32,090 bases of DNA, taken from NCBI GenBank assembly GCA_036794395.1, contig DAIRGS010000050.1, positions 1 through 32,090 on the forward strand. The letters run 5' to 3'. The notes under the pieces are model-generated. The model saw only the letters and a program-made list of their open reading frames with translations. It was not told the DNA's origin and did not search any database. This DNA comes from DASXMX01 sp036794395. GTDB lineage: Bacteria > Planctomycetota > Phycisphaerae > Tepidisphaerales > Tepidisphaeraceae. A program made the position numbers and the translations under genes. Position 1 is the stretch's first letter. Each line of letters begins with the position of its first letter. Shown here piece after piece: positions 21,821 through 30,940 of this stretch.

Positions 21821-24800
21821 TCAATGATTTCCTGCGCCGGCTGGCGCATCTTCCTTGCCCATTAACGCGTCAGCTTCGCGGGCAGCGATGTGGACGATGA
21901 GCCAGTCCTCCGTCGCGATCTTTGGATGATGGGTGGCGACATCGGGAACGTGCGAGGCGAGTTGCTGTCGCGCGCGTCTTAGGGTTTCCTTCGCCTCCGA
22001 TTGACTTCCAGCGCGATATTGGGCCATCGATATATAGAACTCCGCGGTCGCCAGACATTCGTCGTTGTTTAAGGCATCTCTGGCGCTTCTGGTTTGGGTG
22101 GAGAGTACGCGGGCCAGCTCCTCGTGACTGCGGGTCAGTGAGTCGATTGCGGGCCCGAACTGCCCATTGCGATACTCGGCCATCCCTTTGGCCAGTTCGA
22201 AATATCGCGTGTTGGGGCTCGGCTCCGAACCGATGGCGAGGTCGGCCAATTTCAATATTGCCGGCATATCTTCGGCGCTGGGCGGTGCAAGGACGCAAGC
22301 TTTGGCAGTTCGATCGGCGATCTCGCGCTGCGTGGTATTTCCGAAACGGGCGAGCAACTCGCGGCAAGTGGTTCGATAGCCGTCCCGGTCATTTAAATAA
22401 CATTGAAGACAGGCCAGGGCGTACCAGCCGCGATGAACGCTGGGTTGAACTTGTACCATCTTCTTGAAGTCGGGCTCGGCTTCGCTGAAGCGGCCAAGCA
22501 CAAAATAAAGACTTGCCTGTGAGCCCAGGGCGCTAAATGCCTTGGAGGGCAGTGTGCCAGCGTCCTCCACCTCTTTATTGTCAACCGGTAGATCAGACTC
22601 GAGCGCCGCCTGAAAGACTTGTTCCCAATGTGCTGTCGCTTCTTTTTTGCCCAAGCTCTGGCAACACGCGATCAGTTTCGTGATTGTCACTGACATCGTC
22701 CGATCCTCGGCGGGCGTGTGGGTCGCATGGGTGAAATACTGTTCGATACCTTCCCGTAGCAAAGGCTCGGCTTTGGAATCCCGGCCTATCGCGTAATAAA
22801 GGTCGGCAAGCTTGTATTTGATTTGAAGGGTGGATGGATCGTTCGAGCGGAATATCCGGGTCCGAGCATCTTTTAACTCCTCATACAACCGAATCGAATC
22901 GTCATAGCGGCCGGCGACGCGATAACCATAGGCCAGATTCTCGATCGTATTCATTGTGTCAGGGTGCGTCCGGCCGAGCATCTTGGATTGTTGAAGCAGC
23001 ACCTCCTCAATGAGCTTCATCGCGTCGGCGTTACGTCCCGCGCCTCGATATGCGAGGGCGAGGTTATTCTCTGTCACCAAAGTGCCCGAATTTTCCGGCC
23101 CCAATTGCTTTCGCTGAAGATCCCGTACCCTTTCAAACAAAGCAATTGCATCGGCATAACGTCCACCCATCAGGTGTGCGACGGCGAGCGCGTTGATCGG
23201 AGGCCAGGCAGTGGAATCATTCGCGTTGAGCTTCTTCATCCCCAGATCTTGCACCTGCGACAACATTCTTTTTGCGTCGGCCTCGCGGCCCAAATGGCGA
23301 TACGTCATCGCGAGATTATTTTCAGAGATAAGCGTATCCCAGTGGTCGGGGCCGAGCGTCTCGACTCTCCGCTCGAAGACACGCTCATAAAGTTCGATGG
23401 ATTCTTTTTCCCGGCCGGTAGCTTCATAAGTCCCCGCGAGACTCCACAGGGTATCGAGGGTATCGGGATGATCAGCACCGAGGAGTTCCGTACGCCAGTT
23501 CCGAATCTTCTCAAGAAGATCGCGCGCCTCGCCCGTTCGTCCTGCCGCTCTATATTCGTTGGCGAGAAGATTGAGCATGGCCAAGTCATCGGCGTTCCGT
23601 GAAATCGATTGTGGGGTCTGTTTGTTTCGAAGTTGTTCGAGCAGTGTGACCGCCTCAACGTCCCATCCCGCTAATGCGTACGCGCTGGCCAGATCGCGGA
23701 GCGTGAGGAGCGTGTCCGGGTTGTTTTGCCCGAGCATCCGCACGCGTTGGTCGCGAACATACTCGAAGACCCGAATAGCATCATTTGGCCGCCCTGCCCG
23801 CCGGTATGCGCGACCGAGATTGTTCCGAGTTGTCAGCGATTGAAGATCATTCGGCGGTCGTAAAGATTCGCACTCGTCCAGGGCCCTCTGAAAAAGTGCG
23901 ATCGCCTTGGCGGCGTCGCCCAGGGCAAGTTGGGTAGCGCCCATCACATTCAGGAGCCGGACGCGCACCGCCGGAGCGCCGGCGAATGTCGTGTTAAGTT
24001 CCTTCGCGGCCAGATCCATACCGGCTTCGATGCGTTTTCTGAAATCCGTGTCTTTTTCAATGTCGCGCGAGTCGAGACCTCGAAAGACCGATTCAAGCAA
24101 CGCTTCTGCTGCTTCGGATTGCTTTCGCTGAGTTGCTTCAGCATCCCGTGCGTATGTCGCACGAATGGCGAGGCGTGTACTCACAATGGTTGCCGCGATC
24201 AAGACGATCGCAAATGCCAGCGTTACGACCAACGGCACCCGGTTTTTTCGGATGAACTTGCGGAGCCTATATCGAGCCGAAGGCGGCGACGCGTCGACGG
24301 GTTCGTGGTGCAAGTAGCGCTTGATGTCCTCAGCGAGGCTATGGGCCGTGTCGTATCGTCTGGCGGGGTCTTTTTCGAGTGCCTTGAGGATGACCCAATC
24401 GAGTTCAGAATCGACGGCTTTGTACACGCGGCTGGGCCGACGGGGGATTTCGTCGGTGATTCGTTTGAGGACCAGCTCACGCGGCCCAGTTACGTCGTAG
24501 GGTGGTTGGCCTGTAAGGAGGAGGTAAAGGATGACGCCGAGGCTGTAGACATCGGAGCGGGTGTCGATGAAGTGTTGGCCGGTCGCTTGCTCCGGGCTCA
24601 TGAAGGCGATCGTACCGGCAAGTGTGCCGTCGGTTGTCACAGTGATATCGGTGCCGGATTCCTCCAACGCTCGCGCGAGGCCGAAATCGAGCACGTGCGG
24701 TTGACCGTTGGCGTCAACCAGGATGTTGGACGGCTTGAGATCGCGATGGATGACGCCGTTCTGGTGAGCGTGGCGAACGCCCTGACAAACCAGGACAATG

Positions 24801-25417
24801 AGTTCGAGGATTTTCCGGGCTGCAAGGTGAAGCCGCTGGACGTACGTGTCGAGCGGCTCTCCCTCGATCAGCTCCATCGCGTAGTAGCAAACCGTTCCGG
24901 CCGAGCCGCCATCGTAGACGCGGGCGATGTTGGGATGTTCGAGGCGCGCGGTCAGGCGAAGCTCGCGGTCGAAGCGCGCCCGCGCTCGCGGGGACGCCAG
25001 CAGCAGCGGCTCCATCACCTTCAGTGCGACTTCGCGCGCCGTGCTACCCTGCACGGCGCGCCAGACGGTCGCCATTCCGCCCTGGCCCAGAAGGCCTTTG
25101 ATCTCGTAGCCGGGCACTTGTGGCGGAAGCGGCGCGGCGCTCAACAGTTCGGAAACAGCTGCCAATGAATTGGGACAGTCGGCCGGTTTAGGTTGGGTAT
25201 CATCGCCCGCAAGAAGTTCCGAGGCTTGTCGCACTATTGCTGGGGATGCGTTGAGGAACGCCTTGCTCTGGGGTGCTCGGTCCAGCCATTCTTCCAGCCT
25301 GGTCCGATCCGCGGCCGGAAGTGACAGGTCAGCGAGTCGCTGCCGCCGCTGGTCGATCGGAAGCTGAAGCAGTTCATCAAGCACGTCCAGGAGATTCGCG
25401 GGATGTTCCTGTCCCAT
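21821..25417 (-). CDS. Membrane Ser/Thr protein kinase with long TPR region
   Basis: This 1198-residue protein has a helical N-terminus (1-100), then a Hanks-type kinase (about 103-370): glycine loop GLLGQGGMATVWRA (108-121), K133 in VALKVME, HRDLKPSN (224-231, catalytic D226), DFGLA (244-248), GTIAFMSPEQATG (268-280) and the usual TRSDVYSLGVILYLLLTGQP. A TM segment lies at about 395-415. The outside part has some ten TPR-like repeats of about 42 residues with the kinesin-light-chain pattern (LGxxHPDTLxTxxNLA; AGRxxDA), from about 475 to 930, and two more TPRs near 980-1040. It lies 72 bp behind the ECF sigma gene on the same strand, a frequent planctomycete arrangement: the kinase may modulate the sigma factor. 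The TPRs may sense a protein or peptide. Confidence 0.9.
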   Translation of the reverse strand: MGQEHPANLLDVLDELLQLPIDQRRQRLADLSLPAADRTRLEEWLDRAPQSKAFLNASPAIVRQASELLAGDDTQPKPADCPNSLAAVSELLSAAPLPPQVPGYEIKGLLGQGGMATVWRAVQGSTAREVALKVMEPLLLASPRARARFDRELRLTARLEHPNIARVYDGGSAGTVCYYAMELIEGEPLDTYVQRLHLAARKILELIVLVCQGVRHAHQNGVIHRDLKPSNILVDANGQPHVLDFGLARALEESGTDITVTTDGTLAGTIAFMSPEQATGQHFIDTRSDVYSLGVILYLLLTGQPPYDVTGPRELVLKRITDEIPRRPSRVYKAVDSELDWVILKALEKDPARRYDTAHSLAEDIKRYLHHEPVDASPPSARYRLRKFIRKNRVPLVVTLAFAIVLIAATIVSTRLAIRATYARDAEATQRKQSEAAEALLESVFRGLDSRDIEKDTDFRKRIEAGMDLAAKELNTTFAGAPAVRVRLLNVMGATQLALGDAAKAIALFQRALDECESLRPPNDLQSLTTRNNLGRAYRRAGRPNDAIRVFEYVRDQRVRMLGQNNPDTLLTLRDLASAYALAGWDVEAVTLLEQLRNKQTPQSISRNADDLAMLNLLANEYRAAGRTGEARDLLEKIRNWRTELLGADHPDTLDTLWSLAGTYEATGREKESIELYERVFERRVETLGPDHWDTLISENNLAMTYRHLGREADAKRMLSQVQDLGMKKLNANDSTAWPPINALAVAHLMGGRYADAIALFERVRDLQRKQLGPENSGTLVTENNLALAYRGAGRNADAMKLIEEVLLQQSKMLGRTHPDTMNTIENLAYGYRVAGRYDDSIRLYEELKDARTRIFRSNDPSTLQIKYKLADLYYAIGRDSKAEPLLREGIEQYFTHATHTPAEDRTMSVTITKLIACCQSLGKKEATAHWEQVFQAALESDLPVDNKEVEDAGTLPSKAFSALGSQASLYFVLGRFSEAEPDFKKMVQVQPSVHRGWYALACLQCYLNDRDGYRTTCRELLARFGNTTQREIADRTAKACVLAPPSAEDMPAILKLADLAIGSEPSPNTRYFELAKGMAEYRNGQFGPAIDSLTRSHEELARVLSTQTRSARDALNNDECLATAEFYISMAQYRAGSQSEAKETLRRARQQLASHVPDVATHHPKIATEDWLIVHIAAREADALMGKEDAPAGAGNH

Positions 25418-25489
25418 GTTCCAAATCCTGTTCGATCCGGGCGCACTACCTCATTAGGCAGTACGCGAAAAACACGCTCACGGGGACAT

Positions 25490-26065
25490 TTACCGGTTGT
25501 CGCGTTCGAGCTCCGCGAAGAGAAATGCGCGGGCTGTCGCCCAATCCCGCTCGACGGTTTTTTCCGAGACGTCCAGTTTTTCGGCGACCTGGGCATCCGT
25601 CAGCCCGGCGAAGTAGCGCAACATCACGACCTGGTATCGCCGCTCGTCCATGGCACGCAGGGCTTTGAGCGCATCATCCAATCCCACCCAATCCGCGGCG
25701 TCTTCCCCCGCGGCCACGTCGATGCCTTCAAATTCCACCCGAACAGCCGCCCCACCGCGCTTCGCGGCGGCTTTGCCCCGCGCATGGCTGACAAGAATCT
25801 GCCGCATCACCTCGGCCAAGGCGTTGTGAAAATGCAGGCTGCCCTTCCAAGCCGATTCCCGGCCGACAAGCCGCAAGAACGCCTCGTGAACGAGGGCCGT
25901 CGGCTGAAGTGTGTGCCCGTTCCCCCGCGTCGAAAGATATCGGCCCGCGCGGTAACGCAGTTCGTGGTAAACCAACGGAACCAAGTCGCTGAAGGCCGTG
26001 GCATCCCCCGCGTTGAGCCGTTGCAAGAGCAGTGAAACTTCGGACCTGTCAGAGCGATCGGCCAC
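25490..26065 (-). CDS. ECF-type RNA polymerase sigma factor
   Basis: The protein has 191 residues from GTG 26065 with GGAGGG nine bases upstream. Region 2 is visible as FSDLVPLVYHELRYRAGRYL and TLQPTALVHEAFLRL, then FHNALAEVMRQILVSHARGK; region 4 as LRAMDERRYQVVMLRYFAGL, then TDAQVAEKLDVSEKTVERDW. This is the planctomycete-rich ECF group (TIGR02999-like) which has no anti-sigma factor beside it; a Ser/Thr kinase is the usual neighbour, as here. It shares a transcript with the kinase. It is divergent from the PEP-CTERM gene at 26230, which could be one of its targets, though I see no recurring promoter motif to show it. Confidence 0.9.
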   Translation of the reverse strand: MADRSDRSEVSLLLQRLNAGDATAFSDLVPLVYHELRYRAGRYLSTRGNGHTLQPTALVHEAFLRLVGRESAWKGSLHFHNALAEVMRQILVSHARGKAAAKRGGAAVRVEFEGIDVAAGEDAADWVGLDDALKALRAMDERRYQVVMLRYFAGLTDAQVAEKLDVSEKTVERDWATARAFLFAELERDNR

Positions 26066-26229
26066 AAAAATGTCCCTCCACGACCGATAACGGCGTACTC
26101 AGTTTTGGGAAGACTTGTTGTCATCATTCTATCTTTGGCTTGATTGACGGCAATGAAAATCGAATTTGGTCAGTGCGCTTGCCTACAAGGCAACGAGGCG
26201 GCTAACGCCTCAGCATCTGGAGTTGGAAA

Positions 26230-26907
26230 ATGCGGCTTAATCGATGGATAGCGTTTTTCGTTGTCTTGCTCGTCGGGGGCAATCATTCACATGGGGATAC
26301 CGTCCTTATCGACGCAACCCACAACAATGGAAGCTTTGAACAAGGTGGCGTCGCGACGGTAGCAGGTTGGATTCTAACCGGAAACGCTTTCGGTTTTCCC
26401 GACCAGTTCTATTTAAACGGTTCCGACGACAGCATCGGTGGGATTGTAACCTTCAATCCTGGTCCCTCGCTCGCCGGGGGAACCGTCTCGCAAGGCTTTA
26501 ATACAGTCGCGGGGGGATCATATAACGTTTCTTTCGACTATGGATTGATCGGGCCCGGGGGGGACTTTCAACAACTGCAATTGGACATCATCGGGTTGAC
26601 CCCGGCGTCGACGATTGGGATCGCTACAAGCATCGATTCGAATCCGTTCACTGGTATCGGCAGTATTGCGGCTTTCCACAACTACAGCTTTTCGTTCGTG
26701 GCAACCGATAGCGGCGCTCACACACTTAGGTTTACAGATTTGGGCGGAAACGATACTGGAGGCTCGGACGGTGTTTTGGATAACGTCGTCTTAACGACGA
26801 ATGCCATATCTGTTCCGGAACCGAACGTGCTTTTGGGTGGCCTCGTTCTGTTCGGCGGATTTGTTTTCACGTCCGCCTTTCGACGGCGAAGACCAACTGC
26901 ATTTTGA
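26230..26907 (+). CDS. PEP-CTERM exported protein
   Basis: The product has 225 residues with a signal peptide (1-22, ending SHG-DT), a beta-rich domain with NGSFEQGG...VAGWILTGN...PDQFYL like the DUF642-type start (N-G-S-F-E), and LDNVVLTTNAI near the end. The C-terminal sorting signal is complete: VPEPNVLLGGLVLFGG, a hydrophobic segment and RRRR (residues about 197-221). Such proteins are exported, processed by exosortase and attached to the surface or released into exopolysaccharide. The gene lies divergent to the ECF sigma factor. GGAG lies nine or so bases before the ATG. No catalytic motif is seen. Confidence 0.88.
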   Translation: MRLNRWIAFFVVLLVGGNHSHGDTVLIDATHNNGSFEQGGVATVAGWILTGNAFGFPDQFYLNGSDDSIGGIVTFNPGPSLAGGTVSQGFNTVAGGSYNVSFDYGLIGPGGDFQQLQLDIIGLTPASTIGIATSIDSNPFTGIGSIAAFHNYSFSFVATDSGAHTLRFTDLGGNDTGGSDGVLDNVVLTTNAISVPEPNVLLGGLVLFGGFVFTSAFRRRRPTAF

Positions 26908-26937
26908 GCGATGAACTTGACGGGAAAATGTTTTTGC

Positions 26938-26969
26938 TCAATCGCCGGGCACGTTCAAAAAGCGATTGA
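26938..26969. terminator. Possible hairpin after the PEP-CTERM gene
   Basis: TCAATCGC (26938-26945) and GCGATTGA (26962-26969) form perfect 8-bp arms around 16 bases, 30 bp after the stop codon. There is no T-tract, so factor-independent termination is doubtful. Confidence 0.3.
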
Positions 26970-27044
26970 AATACATTGCCCAGGTGTTTTGCAGCGCGTT
27001 TCGTGGCTGGACATACGAATAAGCATCGTGTCCGGACGGATGAA

Positions 27045-27551
27045 ATGGTTCGAATTCACATCCCACCCATTTTACACGTGGTTCGTTCGAGCGTTTGCAG
27101 CTTGACGCACGTTTCCCCCGCCCGCGTTAACGAGCTTCGATGGTTCCTCCGGCGAACCGGTTTGCCGCTGCCATCATCGCTTCGCCAGTTCTTCCGCGAT
27201 GGTGGCGCTCGCACCATTAATGGATCATCAATCACGTTGCTGTCATTGTCTGAATCCAAGCGGATGCTCGACAGTTGGCCGCGGTATGGCTTCTCGAAGG
27301 CGCGGGGTTACGTTCCGATTGCCGAAGACCGAGTTGGGGATTTGTATTGCGTTTGCTGTCGCGGGCCGGAGCGGGGACGGGTGTTTCACCTGGCGTTTGG
27401 AGGGGAAGAGACGCTGGTGTTTGCGGACCTGGGTGAGTTTCTTGGGCAGATGATTCACGACGGAGGGGCGGCCTTCGGCTCGACTCGACCGAGCTCGTCG
27501 CGGGCTGAGGCTCAGGATCGTGGAGAGGGCACGGAGAAATGCGGGACTTAA
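27045..27551 (+). CDS. SMI1/KNR4 (SUKH)-like protein
   Basis: The product has 168 residues from ATG 27045; the longer frame from 26976 adds no family sequence. From about residue 42 the SUKH pattern is visible: VNELRWFLRRTGLPLPSSLR then FFRDGGART; the GYVPIAEDRVGDLYCVCCRG motif (position of F-x-P-I-A-x-D-x-x-G-D); VFHLAFGGEETLVFADLGEF. SUKH proteins are often immunity proteins against contact-dependent or polymorphic toxins, but no such toxin gene is next to it. The start is uncertain because the ribosome binding site is weak. The last 30 residues are unlike the family and reach the border of the inverted repeat at 27550, so the C-terminus may have been changed by that element. Confidence 0.72.
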   Translation: MVRIHIPPILHVVRSSVCSLTHVSPARVNELRWFLRRTGLPLPSSLRQFFRDGGARTINGSSITLLSLSESKRMLDSWPRYGFSKARGYVPIAEDRVGDLYCVCCRGPERGRVFHLAFGGEETLVFADLGEFLGQMIHDGGAAFGSTRPSSSRAEAQDRGEGTEKCGT

Positions 27552-27646
27552 CCACGGATGGCACGGATGACACGGATAAGAGAAAGAGATGAGAATGAGG
27601 AGAGGTATTTCCTCTTTTATCCGTGGTATCCGTGCTATCCGTGGTT
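27550..27646. repeat. ACCACGGAT-type inverted repeat
   Basis: AACCACGGAT (27550-27559) pairs with ATCCGTGGTT (27637-27646), and further ACGGAT/ATCCGT units pair inside. A second set, CTCCGTGGCCTCCGTGCC with a following AGTGGTGAG, lies at 27661-27688. This is the same style of dispersed repeat as at 16785-16952. No gene is visible in 27552-28098, which is filled by three different repeat elements. Confidence 0.7.
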
Positions 27647-27756
27647 CGATTCTTTTTCTTCTCCGTGGCCTCCGTGCCTCAGTGGTGAGCCATGAATTAT
27701 CCGGACTAGCGGCCAGGAACGATCCGCTGAATCAGCGTGCGCGACTTCGGGCGGTT

Positions 27757-27894
27757 ACCCCCACGCCGTGGGTATAGCGGAGATGTACTCATCGCAGCGT
27801 CACCCCGGATTCTCCGAGCGCTGAATTTCGCGCGTGGAGAAGCCGGGGCGGCGCTCCGCGGAGTACCGCTGCGACTCTGCCCCGGCGTGGGGGT
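27757..27894. repeat. Asymmetric inverted-repeat element, copy 2
   Basis: Outer arms ACCCCCACGCCG (27757-27768) and CGGCGTGGGGGT (27883-27894), inner arms around CACCCCGGATTCTCC and GGAGAAGCCGGGGCGG. The 24 bases from 27776 (AGCGGAGATGTACTCATC + GCAGCG) are identical to copy 1 at 21633. Unlike copy 1, the right side also has an insert (27855-27882), with a degenerate counterpart of the left insert. Confidence 0.7.
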
Positions 27895-28026
27895 GGCGCG
27901 GCGGGTTGGCGGTTCGTGGATACGACAGTTGGGAAACGAAGTGTTTCGAATAATTCGAAGCACGCGATGAACTGACATGACGCGGGCGGGAATTGAATAT
28001 CAGTTGCTGGGACGGACGCGGGTCGA

Positions 28027-28102
28027 GGGCGGACACGGGGGTCCGCCCCTACCTTCGGCGCGTCAAGGGCGGACACGGGGGCAAAGGGGGGGCCGCCCCT
28101 AC
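28027..28102. repeat. Two GGGCGGACACGGGGG hairpin units
   Basis: GGGCGGACACGGGGG with a following TCCGCCCCTAC (28027-28052) is repeated at 28067-28102, the second unit with an insert before CCGCCCCTAC. Each unit can fold (GGGCGGA/TCCGCCC). The second unit contains the stop codon of the minus-strand gene that ends at 28099. Confidence 0.7.
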
Positions 28103-29589
28103 AATTGTCGCTTGGCTTGATTGAGGCGGAGAGTGAGATCGGCGGGCCAGAGGTCGGTGGGGAATTCCTTGATTTGCTGATATTTCTTTACGGCGGTGGC
28201 GAAATCGTTGTCGCCTTCGGCGTCGATGGCCTGGCGGTAGAGGGCGCGGACATCGTCGAGGGTGCCGGTGCGTTTGACCGCGGCGGGCGCGGTTGGGGGT
28301 GGCGTTTCTGTCGAGCCGGCCGACTGCTTTGGCGTTGTCGTGTCGGGCTTGGATTGCTGTGGGGCACCGTAGAGCTTATCCCAGGGGCTGGGGCTCGAAG
28401 TGGGTGCGACCTGGGGAGCGGTTGCGGGGGCTGCCTGGTGCCGGGGAGGGGTTGAGGCATTGTCGTCAGTTGTTGGATCGTGAGGGATCGGCGCGGCCGG
28501 GGTGGGCGTGCTGGTATCGAGCGGTTCGGGGGTCACATTCGGAGTCGGCGAGACGGACGGGGAGCGGGTGGGCTTTGCAGCGGCGCGCTCGCGAATCTCG
28601 GCGTATTTGTGTTTGGTCCAATCGGCGGCCTGCGTGGCATAGGTTATGGCCTGTGCGCGGAGTGCGGGTTTGGTCGCAAGTTCGTACGCGACACCGCCGA
28701 GTGCGGCAAGGAAAATAAGCGCCAGGAATCTGCGGCCCCAGCGTGGCTTGCGGGAGGAGGACCGACGGGCGGGGGATTGCTGTTGTTGCTGCTTGCGGGC
28801 TTGGCCGCCTTTTGGACGGAAATCGAGATTGAAGGCGGCGGCGAGATCCTGGGGCGAGAGGAATCCTTCGGCGCGCTTGGATTTAGTTTCATCGGATTCA
28901 TCGACGGCCGCCGACCGAGCCGACGGCGCGGCGTTGAGCGGATCGTTGGGTCGGTTGATCGATGGAAGCGGCGCGGTCAGCGGCGGCACGACAATATCGT
29001 CGGCGGCAAGCGGGGTTGGTCCGAGGTTGCGGACGACCGGCTGCGGAGTGGATGCGGGAACGGAAGATTGCTGGCCCTCGATGAAAACGTCGGGATCGAC
29101 AGGCGGTTCCTGCAATCGATTGCAATGGGGGCAGAGGCCGGCGGTGCGCTGAATGGCGCCGCCGCAACTGTAGCAGATGCCAAACTCGCGGCTGAGGCCT
29201 TTCACGTGAGCGGCAAAGCGCCAGAGTTGGTGCGTCGTGGGGCCGCGAACGACGGAGCGGGCTTTGACGCGGCCTTTGTGGATGAAGCCGAGGAGAGTTT
29301 CGAACTTCATGCCGGGGGCGGCGGGGTTACGGCTTTGAAAGACGTACCAGGGCCCGATGCGTGCCTTGGTGGCCTGGCGCGAAGCGGAGGTGTTGTCCAT
29401 CGTGCAACGGGAGCAGACGCCGTCGTTCTGTTCGCGCACGGCACCACAGAACGGGCACACATGGCGCCCAGCAATAGCATCGCGAATTTCGTGGGCGGCG
29501 TCCGGGCTCAACTGTTGGGCACGGGTGGAATCGGTTCCATCTTCAACAAAAAGATCACGCATACGGCTGCCTTCACTCTGCCAAATCAT
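28099..29589 (-). CDS. Zinc-ribbon and GYF_2-like membrane protein
   Basis: The protein has 496 residues from ATG 29589; ATG 29562 (AAGG eight bases upstream) is an equal alternative. A still longer frame to 29775 would cross a hairpin and is rejected. Parts: a zinc ribbon CPFCGA...CSRC (about 46-62), a GYF_2/DUF4339-like unit (WYVFQSR...GMKFETLLGFIHKGRVKA...VRGPTTHQLWRF), a second ribbon CYSCGG...CPHC, a Q-rich linker with the Ser/Arg segment QQQQQSPARRSSSRKPR, a TM segment (LALIFLAALGGVAYELA), then a Pro/Thr-rich outside part and a C-terminal TPR-like helix pair (IDAEGDNDFATAVKKYQQIK). It is a planctomycete-type membrane protein of unknown function. Its stop codon lies in a repeat. Confidence 0.75.
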   Translation of the reverse strand: MIWQSEGSRMRDLFVEDGTDSTRAQQLSPDAAHEIRDAIAGRHVCPFCGAVREQNDGVCSRCTMDNTSASRQATKARIGPWYVFQSRNPAAPGMKFETLLGFIHKGRVKARSVVRGPTTHQLWRFAAHVKGLSREFGICYSCGGAIQRTAGLCPHCNRLQEPPVDPDVFIEGQQSSVPASTPQPVVRNLGPTPLAADDIVVPPLTAPLPSINRPNDPLNAAPSARSAAVDESDETKSKRAEGFLSPQDLAAAFNLDFRPKGGQARKQQQQQSPARRSSSRKPRWGRRFLALIFLAALGGVAYELATKPALRAQAITYATQAADWTKHKYAEIRERAAAKPTRSPSVSPTPNVTPEPLDTSTPTPAAPIPHDPTTDDNASTPPRHQAAPATAPQVAPTSSPSPWDKLYGAPQQSKPDTTTPKQSAGSTETPPPTAPAAVKRTGTLDDVRALYRQAIDAEGDNDFATAVKKYQQIKEFPTDLWPADLTLRLNQAKRQL

Positions 29590-29703
29590 AGACACCTGTA
29601 CAAGTGTTTGGTGGGGATTCCGTAAGGAGCCGGGCGGAAACGTGTCGGCACGGACCCTACATTCTTCCCATCCGTACAACCCCAAGTCTTTTTGAGAACT
29701 GGG

Positions 29704-29760
29704 GTAAGGGATGATGCCGACGGGTAACCACCAAACGCGGCCCACGGGGCAATCCCTTAC
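29704..29760. promoter_or_regulatory. Structured leader before the zinc-ribbon gene
   Basis: GTAAGGGAT (29704-29712) and ATCCCTTAC (29752-29760) form perfect arms, extended by GCC/GGC inside, 115 bp upstream of the minus-strand start at 29589. It could be a leader structure or a terminator of the upstream gene; no riboswitch family is recognised. Confidence 0.35.
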
Positions 29761-29824
29761 CTGTGGTTTCGGCAAGGTCCGGTAATTGTCTTGAAGGGAA
29801 AGGGAAAATGGGGTTCAGGGGGGT

Positions 29825-30853
29825 TCAGGGGCGATCGAAATAGCCGTGGATGACATCGCGGTATTGATCGGGGATTTGGCCAGAGTCGACGGCACGGAGG
29901 GCGCGATCTGAGTCTTGAGGCCACTGGGTGGACTTCCAAGGTGCAGCGGGAGTTTGGGGATTGGGCGATACGGATCCGATTTGGGAGGAGTTATTGCCAG
30001 GGGTGATTGGATGTTGGCCGGTTTGGCCAGTGCCTGATGCGGTGCGGCCAGGGGAGGAGGTCGGGTTTGACGAAGTCGGGTCGGAGTTACGGGGCAATTG
30101 GGCGGAGTTGGATTTGGAGTGGGATTCGGAGGCGCCACGACCGTTGGGATCGTTGGCTAAGGATGAGTGAGCGGGGTCGGTGGATGCGTTGGAGCCGGGC
30201 GGGGAGAGTGGGGGCGAGTTCAGTTCGCTCGGGCTCATGCGGTTTGAGTTGAGGTCTTCTGGATCTTGCTGGAGGAACGTGCGTACCCGAGAGTGAGACT
30301 GAGTGATCTGGGGATTTTGCTGCGGATCAGTTACTGAATTGGACGCTGATGGATTGTCGGCGGCTTGGGTTGGACGGGCGTAAGTCGGGAGCATCGTAAG
30401 GACGAGGAGTAATGCGGTGGCGAGACCGACGCCGCCCCAGGCGCGGGCGCCGAGGCGATTGAGAATGACTGTTGAGGGTTGGGTTGAGCGGGACCAGTGA
30501 TCGGCGGAACTGCGCATGGCCTGCGCCCACGGGTCTGGAGATTGGCGCAGGCTCCAGGCGGAACTGAGAAGGTCGGCGGTTTCGAGTTGGCGATCGGCTT
30601 CGAGGGCGGATTGGAGGGGGATCGGTCGGGTGAGGTAGCCGTGCAACAGGCCGGCTATTGCGCCGAGGGTTAAGGAGGCGATGGCGAGGGTCGCGGCGGG
30701 AAGAGAGCGCCATATTGCGATGGCGACCAGGGGGAGGCCAACTCCGGCTCCAGCGAGGATTCCGAGGCCGGTTTGCTCGACCAGGCGGAGAGCGACATAG
30801 CGTCGATGGACGCGGTGGATGAAGCGCTCGAATTCGGACAGATCACGGTGCAC
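29825..30853 (-). CDS. Membrane protein with Ser/Pro/Asn-rich linker, function unknown
   Basis: The product has 342 residues from GTG 30853 (no good ribosome binding site; the next in-frame ATG would remove the first TM segment). Two TM segments at about 33-70 (ILAGAGVGLPLVAIAIW; LAIASLTLGAIAGLLHGYL) and one near 138-158 (GGVGLATALLLVLTMLP). Then a long low-complexity linker of S, N, P, T and Q (about 165-310) and a conserved end, QIPDQYRDVIHGYF. The last motif (I-P-x-x-Y-R-x-x-x-x-x-Y-F) is common at the end of planctomycete proteins which follow MoxR/VWA gene sets, but no such set is in the window. It is separated by 235 bp from the next gene downstream. Confidence 0.7.
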   Translation of the reverse strand: MHRDLSEFERFIHRVHRRYVALRLVEQTGLGILAGAGVGLPLVAIAIWRSLPAATLAIASLTLGAIAGLLHGYLTRPIPLQSALEADRQLETADLLSSAWSLRQSPDPWAQAMRSSADHWSRSTQPSTVILNRLGARAWGGVGLATALLLVLTMLPTYARPTQAADNPSASNSVTDPQQNPQITQSHSRVRTFLQQDPEDLNSNRMSPSELNSPPLSPPGSNASTDPAHSSLANDPNGRGASESHSKSNSAQLPRNSDPTSSNPTSSPGRTASGTGQTGQHPITPGNNSSQIGSVSPNPQTPAAPWKSTQWPQDSDRALRAVDSGQIPDQYRDVIHGYFDRP

Positions 30854-30940
30854 GTGTGGATTCTATCGGCAAATTGCGGGGTTGGCGTTCGGTGTGCAAA
30901 AAGCGCGCGAGGATTTTCGTTTGTGCTGGATAGCAGCGCC

